A DNA stretch of 47,170 bases from Spirogloea muscicola (Eukaryota; Streptophyta; Zygnematophyceae; Spirogloeales; Spirogloeaceae). The position numbers were made by a program, and so were the translations under genes. Numbering within the stretch: the stretch's first letter is position 1; each line of letters begins with the position of its first letter. Where the stretch lies: contig WELB01000017.1 in the NCBI GenBank assembly GCA_009602725.1, forward strand, positions 669,114 to 716,283, written 5' to 3'. A model generated the notes under the pieces. The model was not told where the DNA came from. It worked only from the letters and a program-made list of their open reading frames with translations, and searched no databases. Shown here piece after piece: positions 32,137 to 42,100 of the stretch.

Positions 32137-35100
32137 CTATATCCAAGCTCTCTCTGCCTCTGATGACGTTGGTGCAGGGCTGGTCAGCGGTTGACCATCT
32201 ATCCACCGCTTTAGCATCTCCAGGGCGGCCTTGGGCTGGTCCATTGGTACAAGGTGTCCGGCATTGTGCAACTGCCAGAGCAGTGGCCGCATCAGATGTG
32301 TGCCTCTAGAATTCAATCAATCACATGCTCAAGATAGAAGGCGAGAATGTGCCATAAATAGCCATGGAGACAACAAGGCACTCTGTATTCTTAAACCATC
32401 TTAAACCACAGAACGAGGCCATCCAGGGCTACGATCTCAGAGCATGCAACTGTGCTAAGACTCTGACTTGCAATGGAACTCACTACATACGTACTAGACA
32501 TCACTGCATCTCCAGCCTCCTCCCACGACACAATTGTGCTTCTTGGAGGCATGAGCCATGGTGGTCATGGAAACGGCTTGCTAAAGCATGAGCTGTGCTG
32601 AGGAGGCAAGCTGACCTTCAGGAAGAAGAGAGGCCCAGTCCCTGTGCCAATGCCAGCTTCCTCGCCATCGACCTTAAATGGGAGCCACGCAGCCTTCTGG
32701 TACTCATCGTGGCCAGACCACTCTATGGCTGCCACCCACCGTGAGTTGCCTGACATGCCAACAATGCACAACAATGCCACATGAATTCTTGTCCAGCATG
32801 CAACTTGGAACTGGCTTCTAACAGCATAGCAGTAACAATGAACGACATTGTTAGAAATGAGGCCGTGCTGAGGAGAGCAACTTGACAAACCCAAGCTATA
32901 TATTAGCTGTGTAGGACACAGACCTAGCCAGTTGCAGATCAAGTCATTCTCGCCCGCATACACAAGGAGCTTGATTCCATCTTCCAGCATTTCAGGAATG
33001 CCCTTCTCCAGATCGCGCATGAAATCCATAATCATGGCCTTGTAGACAAATGTACTGCAGGACTGGAACCTCCTTGAGCCCACACCAAGAGCCTCCCGAA
33101 CAGCTGGCTGATCAAGGTATCTGTCAAGTGGAGAGAAGTCGTAGCAAAGAGGAGGCACTGTGCAGTTTTCTCTGATGTCATAGAACTGGGCACGTCCATC
33201 AACGGGCACACAACAGCCTCACTTCAGCAAAGGTAAGCATTGAGAGCAGCCCACTTTATCTGATGTACATGCACAGATTTACCTGCTGCAGCCTCCTGCA
33301 TCCTTGAAGCAGGTGAAAACTTGCAAGCCAAGCATTTACCCAACAGATGCCAAAAGCTACTGAATGACCCCAGGACTACCAGAAGGCTGCATTGGTCTTT
33401 ACTTCTCATTTTCAGGCACAGAGATTCAAATACAAGAGCAGCTTTCACTGCTCAACTTGTACACAGACATGTTCTGCCTGTATTTCCACTGGGAGGTACT
33501 ACCTACATTGATGTTTCCAGCTGCTTGGAGGATGGACGAAAAGACGTTGTTGCAGAGGACGAATGCAGCAATGCAAGATATGGTTCCTGACGTTCCTGCA
33601 GAGTCAGGCAATATTGCAGGATGAGATGCATGGTCCGACTAATGGCGGGGTTGTTACCCTGAATCCACATACACACTATCTAGAGTCTGTATGTTCTGTA
33701 TCTTCCAGACCTGCCTACAAGCTAGAAGATAGAGTACACACCGGATAAAAGTGGCACTCGCATTAAGCTTACGTGCTCACCACAGTATTTCAGGGCAACC
33801 TGGCAAGCTGGCATCCTCCTGCGAATGCTTACGTAATCAGCTTCAGATATCAGATTGTTCTGGAATGCGTAGTCAGGTAATGCTCCCCACTGTATCTTGG
33901 CAACCGTCAGGCCATTCCCAATGCCCATACCCTGCCAAGCTCAAGTGCACCTTCAGATCCACATGAGGAGATCATACTGATGTCTGTGCATCTTGCCACT
34001 TGACTCAGACTGGGGCTCCAATTAGGGAGGGGAGGGGATGGACGTGCTAAGCTCCTCGCTTCGACGTACTACTCAAACATTGTACACGCACCTATAAATC
34101 ATGAATTCGAGCTTTGGAACTATTGTGCAACTCATCTGCAAGACGTATTCACACTGACGTCGAGCCACTGATTATATGGCAAGCGACTGTGAGACAGAAG
34201 AACATGTCAAATGTATGACAACAAACCTTGAGGTAGATGTGCTTTCCCAGCTTTGCTTTATTTGCAGCATGAATCTTGCCTCCAAGAGCTGGCACATAGT
34301 GACCACCATACGATTCACCGGTGATGAAGAGGTCACGGTCAGCATAGTCTGGGTGTGCATCCAAAAAGACCTGGTGATGACATCAAAATCAGTGCTTGGT
34401 GATCAAAAGCACGTGCCCATGCCAAGCGTGCAGGGCTCTACATCATGTATGTGTAAGGTCTTTGAGCATGCTGGTCTCCTCTTGTTTGTCACTAGGAACG
34501 GACTGAGCAAGAGAATTACAAGTGTGCTCTTGAATGCAGTCTCAGGTAAATAGTCAATGGCTTTTTCTGGACGTGTATTTCCTAGTACTTCACATATCAC
34601 TTCAAGGCTAAGTGGCCCACGACCTGCAGAAAGTCGTACATATCCTCCGATACACCCCTCTCATCGTGTCGCATGTCGCGAGGGTCATGGCTGTAACTGA
34701 AGCCCGTGTTGATGGGTTGATCCACATATATCATGTTAGAGACCTGCCACAGGCTCCAAGTGGCATGAGCACCTGAATGCGAAGTCACAGCTTGGCTCAC
34801 AGGCTTTATGTACCGTTTTTTGCCAAAGCCTGTCAAGCGCCCATACTCCAGAAGTAGGGAAAATTTGGAGTCACAATGTAGCGTTAACCCCTGCCACCTC
34901 CATAAGCAGCAGTTGAAGTGCAACGAAAGCACTCACTGTGTCCCATCCATACTCATTCCAGGACAAAGATAGATTGTGCTCGTTGATGTTCCATGGTCCA
35001 TTCTCGTAAAACACAGCGAGCTCACTACTACAGCCAGGACCGCCAGTCATCCACAGGACCAAAGGGTCGGTTTCCTTGTCGCCGCGGGACTCGAAGAAGA

Positions 35101-36240
35101 AGTAGAACATCCTGGGTAGCAGGTAAGAGATTCAAAGTGTGAGTCGCTAGAGGCCGACGGTTGCCAGCATAATTCAGACGCCGACCAAGCGCGTCTGTCA
35201 TGGTCTTATGTTTCTACTGACCACACAGCTTTGGAATCTTATGACTTCGACTTTAGCAACATCAGATGTGGTACTATGCAGTTGCCACCTCAGCAGTAAT
35301 GTTGAATCTTCCACAGTAGCTTACAAATATCTAAATTAGGCTCGTTCTCTTCTATAACTGCCCCGATTGGCATCTCATAAGGTTGTCTTGTCGTGCTCCT
35401 TCTTCAGGGGCCACCAATCTGCTGAATTTAGAGTACAGCTTTGAGCCTAGGGTGTGAAGGAACTGCAAGGCTTCTGTATGCAAGGCTTGTGGCCTGCCTG
35501 AGGACATGGCGACTCCCTAACCCTGCCCTAGCTGGCAATCCCATGAATCTTAACACGATGGCCTGTGCTGGCAGTGAAGCTCTGACTCCAAGAGCCCCAA
35601 GTCGTGCTCTCAAGAACTCAAGTAGGTGCCTGACAGAGGGCGCGCGCCTGAGGAAGATTGACAACCCGAATTTGCTACCTGGAGCTAGCAGTAGAGGACA
35701 TCCTACATGCACGCACCTCCCTCCCACAAAACGCATGCCTTTGTAGTCGACTGTGGCGCGTTCGGAGGAACAAGGGCGCGGCTGACACCAGGAGCCACCA
35801 GCACTGATTGCTTGCTTGCGCCAGGAGGTTGAGGTCAAATTAGTGGCTAAACCTGGCGTCGTGCGTGCGGTTGAGGCGGAAGTAGCCGGCGTACTGGCCA
35901 ACGTCGGGCTTCCGCTGCGCAGCGAGGTCCCCGTTCTGCCAGCCCTCCACGTTGATGGGCCACTCAGTGAGGGCGGCCGGCGCCGAGCTCGCGTCGTCGC
36001 CCTCGCCGGCGGCCGGCGGCGTGCGGAAGCGGCCGAGGAAGGCCGAGGCGGCGCGCTGCCACGCCGAGCCAGTCTCCGGCAGCGGGCCGTGGAGNGGCCG
36101 GCGCCGAGCTCGCGTCGTCGCCCTCGCCGGCGGCCGGCGGCGAGCGCTCGAGGCGCGGGTCGCCGCGCCATCGTCGCCGGCCGCGGAGGACGGGCCCGTC
36201 GGCCTCCGCGCAGCGCACGGCGGCGGCGGCGGCGGCGGCG
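32137..36240 (-). CDS. Serine carboxypeptidase, S10 family (CPIII/SCPL48-49-like)
   Basis: Secreted or vacuolar serine exopeptidase. Minus-strand exons: about 36240-35853, 35111-34937, 34743-34624, 34370-34227, 33931-33781, 33595-33507, 33185-32924, 32749-32616, 32271-32137; phases agree from the donor at 35853 onward. Features in order: VGQYAGYFRLNRTHDA, MFYFFFESRGDKETDPLVLW, the oxyanion/substrate loop MTGGPGCSSELAVFYENGPW, IYVDQPINTGFSYS, the nucleophile in FITGESYGGHYVPAL, GMGIGNGLTVAKIQWGAL, SCSTFVYKAMIMDFM, the catalytic Asp region LLVYAGENDLICNWLGNSRW, and the catalytic His in HNAGHLVPMDQPKAALEM. The triad is complete. The first exon carries an N at 36095 and a 47-bp direct repeat; no signal peptide can be read there, although one is expected. 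The start is therefore not assigned. Confidence 0.94.
35975..36142. repeat. 47-bp direct repeat flanking an assembly join in the carboxypeptidase first exon
   Basis: The 47 bases at 35975-36021 recur exactly at 36096-36142, starting immediately after the N at 36095. Both copies translate on the minus strand as AAGEGDDASSAPA. This could be a misassembled overlap, two haplotypes joined, or a true duplication. Confidence 0.85.
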
Positions 36241-37135
36241 TTAAGAGGAGCTGCAGCTACGGGGCAGCTGGCAGGCGCCGCTGACCTGATCAGGGAGTTA
36301 GGGTTTACCGAGTGCCTCGCGGCCACTTGAGTTACTGTGCGCCTGAGCGCTGGTTCCTCTGGCCCCTTCGAGCTCCGTGAACCTTTGGGCTGGCCACCTC
36401 ACAGCCATTGCCCAACCTCTACTGGAATCGTCCTTCTCCCGGGTCCAGATAGGCGGGCGGAAGGTGTTGCGCAAGCCAGGCTCCTCCCTGTCCATCGGGC
36501 ATAGAGAGAAGTGCAAGGCGAAACGAGCTCTCTACAAAGAGGTGTCTCACAGGTATGTCGCATGCGCCTGTCCAGAGGCGATGCTTGGCCAACGCCTTGC
36601 ATCTGGATGCTGGCCGTGCTCTAGCTGCAGCCTCTGGCTTTTGTCAAGGGGACTGCTTTCCGGCAGCTAGTCTTTCTGCCCTGCGGCCACTAACTAGAGG
36701 ACAGTAAGTAATAACCTTACATGGTCCTTGCTTAGTCATTTCAACCAAAGAGAAGTGAGCTCTTCGAAAGAGATAGACTCTTCCGGTAAAGGGCGATGGC
36801 TGTTGAAGCTTTTCTGGTACCAATACAAGAAAGAAGCTCTTCTTAAGAAGAAAAGACGCTTCCAGCGGAGGGCGGTGGCTGTGAGAGGCCAGCCTAGAAC
36901 CAATATAAGACGTACTAAGGGCATGCTGGAGAGTGTCATGATGCTGTCACATCAAGATGGTGTCAAATACACAAGCGCCTTAAGGGCTACACCGAGCATA
37001 TCGGTCAGACTGAAGCCTTCAATAAAGCATCATCATCACCAGTGTGTGCCAGAAGAGACAGCTATCTGAAACTCCAGCCCCTCTACTGCTACAACAGATG
37101 ATTACATGTGTGCAGCTCTTCTGAGAAATGTCAGA
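36241..37135. other. Intergenic region with repeats
   Basis: 5' flank of the carboxypeptidase (telo-box-like GAGTTAGGGTTTACC near 36295) and 3' flank of the zinc-finger gene. It contains the dispersed repeat in both orientations (36388-36406 inverted, 36877-36894 direct) and an imperfect tandem pair of about 75 bp (about 36760-36833 and 36835-36910), each ending CCAATAYAAGA. Plus-strand frames here lack family signatures. Confidence 0.55.
36388..36894. repeat. Inverted pair of the dispersed GGCCAGCC repeat
   Basis: GGCTGGCCACCTCACAGCC at 36388-36406 is close to the reverse complement of GGCTGTGAGAGGCCAGCC at 36877-36894. The similarity extends inward through a GACGNTTCCAG motif. It resembles the arrangement at 24201-24477 but with a longer interior. 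Confidence 0.5.
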
Positions 37136-38700
37136 TTAAAGATGCCCTCGACCACCGCATGTGGGGCACATTACTGTGCCAGAGCCTCCACACCCTGGCA
37201 ACATAAACCCACGATCACTTCTTCAATCACCTCATGCGCTGCTACCAACTGGGTAGTCCATGCACAGCTTGCCCCAAGTGTTAACCACATGCAAAAGCTG
37301 CGCTACTCAGCACTTCTGCAAGATGTGCATGACCACACCTGTCAACCAACTAAAGCTGCAGTTAAGTTAGCTTCACACGGCTTACCTAGACATCGAACCT
37401 TCACAATGACGCCTTGGCTCTCTAGTGTAGGCTCCACATATAGCCCACAACCGGCGCACGTGGGGCAGCTGACAGCTCCCAATACTTCACACTTTGAGCA
37501 TGGTGGGTATTCTCCAATACTTTTAGCCTGCACAGGCAGCCCTGCACGTCAAAGAGGTGCACCTTGTAAGAGTCATCTCACCGCCACTTCAATGTCAACA
37601 GAAGAGCATAACGAGGTTGTCAACCTCCTGGCTCAAGGGGGTTGTGGCCCAGATGTAGCATTGTACAGCATGCTAGCTGCTGCTTAGCAACCGGGTGCTT
37701 TGCTGATGCCTATCAAAGCCCTTCATTTCAACACTTGTTTCAATTGAAGACTTAGAGTACCTAGATTCTAGCACATTCATTATTCACAGGTATACCAAGT
37801 TTCTCGCAACAGAAGCTGGAGTTTTGGCCATCGGCTATGCGGCACAGGACACCACCACCTTTCTTGATTCTTGAGGCTGAAGCCACATGTACAGCCCCCA
37901 GCTCCCTTGCTGAGACGCCCTGATGAGTGAGCAGATTGTAACTACATGCAGAGCTAAGAAGGAGAGTAGCTGACCCTTTGGTGTCTCAATCTTCTCTCTT
38001 GGTGTGGAGGTGTCACAGTAGTAGAGACTTTCGAGTTTGCTCCTATAGCGATCCGAGATCAGAGGCATCGAATTTTTCCCGGGCCGGTTGGCTGGACCAT
38101 CAGTAGCATCACTTGCCTGAAAATGGGACAGCAGACGCGTCCTGTGTTCAGAGAGCTGTAATCAGCCTGCTAGCAGGCAGATCGTAGAACTCTTTGCTAG
38201 TCTTGTGCATCGGCTGCAATCTACTTTTGAATGTAAGCACTGCAAAAGAAGACTCATCTAAGGGAGGCTAAAGGGCAGCTGTGCAGACCACTGCGTGTCC
38301 CCTTACTAAGTTTGCCCGCATCAGCATGCCTCGCAACAAACAGGACGGACACAATAGGTCATGTCATATACATAGCCATGCCTCTAGGATGGTGAATTAC
38401 ATTGCTGCACTGCGTCTGCAAACGGCTCCGGGAATTATGGAAGTCCAGCAGTGGTGCTAGACCCCTCACTGTAGCTGGACCTCTGCCACCGGGCTTGCTG
38501 CACCGCGTAGCCGCTGCGGGCGGCCCACTGCTGGGAGAGGCTCCGCCACAGCCTCGGCAGTGCCACGCGCTGGCGCCAGGCTGCGCGTGAGCGGCCGCGG
38601 GCTGCAAGGCCGCCGCCGTGGCCTGCAGGCAGCCTCGCAGCAGCGCCGTGGTCATGACCGGGGGCCCGCCTCGGAGCACGAGGAGGCGGCGGCGGCGCAG
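37136..38700 (-). CDS. DnaJ-type zinc-finger protein without J domain
   Basis: Probable organellar thiol/zinc protein with a DnaJ cysteine-rich domain only. Minus-strand exons: about 38700-38504, 38116-37975, 37858-37788, 37527-37386, 37194-37136; internal phases agree. The four CxxC repeats are CSKC, CPTC, CLGC and CPTC, with the DnaJ spacing GxG between pairs (CPTCAGCG, CGGSGTVMCPTCGGRGHL), ending two residues after the last glycine. An upstream region (GKNSMPLISDRYRSKLESL, then LCRIADGQNSSFCCEK) is not recognised. The first exon has an Arg/Ala/Trp-rich stretch (AAWRQRVALPRLWRSL) typical of an organelle targeting peptide, but its ATG is not visible and an N lies upstream at 38861. Plant relatives of this type are thylakoid or plastid assembly factors; that role here is inference. 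Confidence 0.75.
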
Positions 38701-38860
38701 GGAGAGTGCGGTGGGAGGATGGGACGTCCCGTGGCCCGTGACGCGCCGTCGCCGTCCGCCGTTACCGCCCCGCCGCCACCCCCGCCGCTTGCCGTTAACC
38801 CCGCGCCTCCTGGTTTGAACGGCGACCCGCCAGCCCCGCGCCTCCTCCGCCGCCGCCGCC

Positions 38861-38861
38861 N
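38861..38861. other. Single-N assembly join
   Basis: N after a CCG run in the divergent spacer between the zinc-finger gene and the STELLO-like gene. Confidence 0.7.
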
Positions 38862-39142
38862 GCCGCCTCTGGCGCTGCGCGGGCACCGCTTGGCCTTTGC
38901 CCCCAGCGGAGCTCCCGTCCCGGCACAAGGCGGTGGCTTGGCGCCTGCGCCCCTCGCGGAAGCCGGAAGCCCCCGGCTGCGTCGACCGGCGGCAGGCCTC
39001 TCCTGGAGGGCCTGCGGTGCCCATGGCCGCCGGCGGCTGCGCAGGCGCTATGACGCGCAGCGGCCTCTGCGAGCGGCGTGGGAGCTGACGCCTTCAGGAC
39101 CTTCTCATTTGCGAGTCCTAGGCCTTCGAGGGATCCGCGCAG

Positions 39143-42100
39143 ATGGCGGCGGGCCTCAAGGGTCATGCAGCCAAACCCCGCGGCGGGCCGCGGGCCACAG
39201 TGGCCATCGTGGCCACTCTTTTGACCATTGGCTTCTTCTTCTTCTTCAGCAGCTCGCAGCCGAAAGATAAGGTCGCGCCCCAGGTGAATCCTCAACCCTT
39301 GGCATGTGTCTAAGGTCACAGCTGCTTCTGTCAGCTAGAGTATGTCGCAGCAACTCCAACTGAGGACGGGCACTCGTCGACCAAGCTGGAGTTCTATTTG
39401 TGCTTGGCTTCACTGTCGAGGTCTACTATCTCACGTGCAGGATGTCCTTGACAAGCGTTCCACAGGCATCCCATCAAGCTCTGTTACCACCGACGAGGTA
39501 GGCCAGACCAGCTGCGGCAGTGCATGGCATGTATCGAGTACCATAAATTCTCCAAGTATCACTGCAGAAGAGCCTGACTGCCTGCTGAGCAGCCTCTGGT
39601 TCCTATGCTTCTGTGATCTGCCAAGTAACCCGAGCATGGGCTGCACCACCATATCCAGGCTATTGGCAAGACCAAGAGCTTAGCAGAGGAGGAAGTCAGC
39701 GAAGAGGAAGAAGCTGCAGAGTTGGTCGATGTAGAGAGGCAAGATGAATTGCCACGAAGCCAGCAGGACGCTAGGGAAAATGCCAAAGCTGCTGGTGTTG
39801 GTCTGAACATGCGCCAGAAGTATGGGTTAGGATTGAGTGCAGATAGTGCTGTGGAAGACCAGGCAGGCCATACTGCAGGCAAGTCAAGACGAGGCAAGCC
39901 AGAAGGCTGATAAGAGTCACTGTCATCTATCAGAATGAGGCTTGCTTGAAGCCCCCTTGTGATGTACTTAGTCGCATAAGGTGATAGTTGGCTGCTTCAG
40001 AACACCAATGTTCCTGGAAAGTAACAGAGTCAAGATTCTGTCATCATACAAGACCTGTACTGCAAATCCGATTTAGTACCCGCTACAAGCACGTCTGATT
40101 CACGATTTTTGTATTACTCTTGCAGGCCGTGCGAGGCATGCTTGGGCTGCAGACTGGGACAGAGATCATACCCTCATAGATTCATTAGAATGCTCGTCAG
40201 AGGGTTGCGGGCAGCCATGGAGCAAAGGTCCTCAAGGAGTGGCCGGCTGGAAGGCTGGTGGTCAGAAGCCCACTAAGGTCAACGCACAGACCCAGCAAAT
40301 GCTCCCTTCCGGTAAGACTTATATCCCATCACAACTCTAGGCAACATGGGGGCCTTATCTCCTTGACATCTCAGATTATGTACTTGTGATCAGCTTTTCC
40401 GTTTAGCTTCAATGAAAGCCAACGAAGAAATGTCTGTGCACGCTTGCAGAAAAGTGGGTGGTCCTGACCTATCACAAGGATCCAAAGGCAATCACTCGAG
40501 CTAATCTTACATCATGGATCAGCGCTGGATGGAGTCTGGTCATTGTTGTAGATCGCAAAGAAGACCTCAGAAGATTTCGTCGCTGCCGCAAGCGTTGTCG
40601 TGTTGTAGATCGCGTCAGCTCCTTGGAATTCGGTTTTAAGGTGAGGTGCCCACATCAATGCTTCCACGATGCACATCGTGGCCTTCTTCCTAGGAGAAGC
40701 AGGACTAAGCATTCCCATGCTGTGTGTGCACAGTGCTTCAACTGATTGTTAACATCGAATACTGTATTTACTTGTTCCTTATTCGTGCTTGTCATCTTTC
40801 AGTCCCTTGCTGAAATTCCCCGTCACCCTTTTAAGTTTCAAGTTCTGATGAATCTGCTGAGATGCTTGTCTTTGACGACATCTTTTTCAAGAAGGCAAGA
40901 ATAATTCTCATGTACATGATTGCCAGATAGCAAACAAGGTATGGAGCAAGACAGCAAGAAAGATGATTGGAACCCTGGTTGCAATCAGGGAGGGAGCAAA
41001 AGCCATCTATCAGACGGAAGATGAGGGGCACTCTGTACATAACCCTCACCTTAACTGGATCAAGCCAATGCACATACATGGTGCATTTGCTGTACATGAC
41101 GAAATAGAAGGCCTGGTCAATCCCTTTGCATACTTTGGTCAGGTGAGTCGATACAGAGTTGTGCTCCTCTTCTTCTGAGTTCAGGACCTTCATGAATGGA
41201 AGTTGGAGAAAGAATAGACTGTTGTGCTTGCATATCCAGCATGTGCATCCAACATCATGCCTTTGTAACATGTGTTCTTCAGTTTCTTGCTGAGCACTTG
41301 CTACGAGTGGCTGTTAGAGCTGCCGGTCAAATATGCCCAGATATAATAAGTTGCCCCGTGAGAATTGTACTCATGATAGCCTGTTCCAAGTCAGTGGTCG
41401 GTGTCATTCATGACCTCTGTTGAGAACTGTGTTTTCTATTGCCTCCTAGGATCGGCTCTTTCCACGGGGATTTCCTATTGAAGTAGGCAAGAAAGTGATG
41501 GCGGGAGACTTTGAAGAACCAGAGTACAAGACAAAAGTAAAATTCTCCACATTTTCGCCAATACAGCAAGGAGTGACAGATGGTGAACCGGGTATGCCTT
41601 CTTTCCTGCAGTACTGACATGCTAAAGTGCACCACACTTCACTAAACAGTGTGTACTGCTTGGGGCATTTGGCAAGCCTTGTTGCTGAATGCTGCTGATC
41701 TTTGTTCCCTTTACTCTACCGTGCCAGTATCCACTCCTAGCTGATCTTTCACTTGAAACTATGTACTTGGATACCATAGGGCGCCCCAGCTGAATGACAA
41801 GCCATTGGGAGTACTATTACCCGTAGTGATCAATGACCATAAGTAGCGCATTACGAACGGACGTCGTAGTCGCTGGGATACCCTGTCCCGCCCTGGACCT
41901 CTTGCACGTCACAACATCATAGAAGGAACATACTACTGGGTCAGCATGGTCTTATTGGAGCTCATGATTGCTGTAATCTGGCAGACTTGGACCCTTTCTG
42001 TAGGAAGGAGCAAGTGAATGGGGCAGAGGCAGGAGGTGTATTGTTTCGGAAATGCCAGCTGCCATTGGTCATTCCAGAGGGAGGCCTGGCTCCATTCAAT

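Noticed and set aside
36727-37069. Plus-strand ORF of 113 residues, basic and Lys/Arg-rich
   Set aside because: It is made largely of the imperfect tandem repeat and has no recognisable domain or splice partner.
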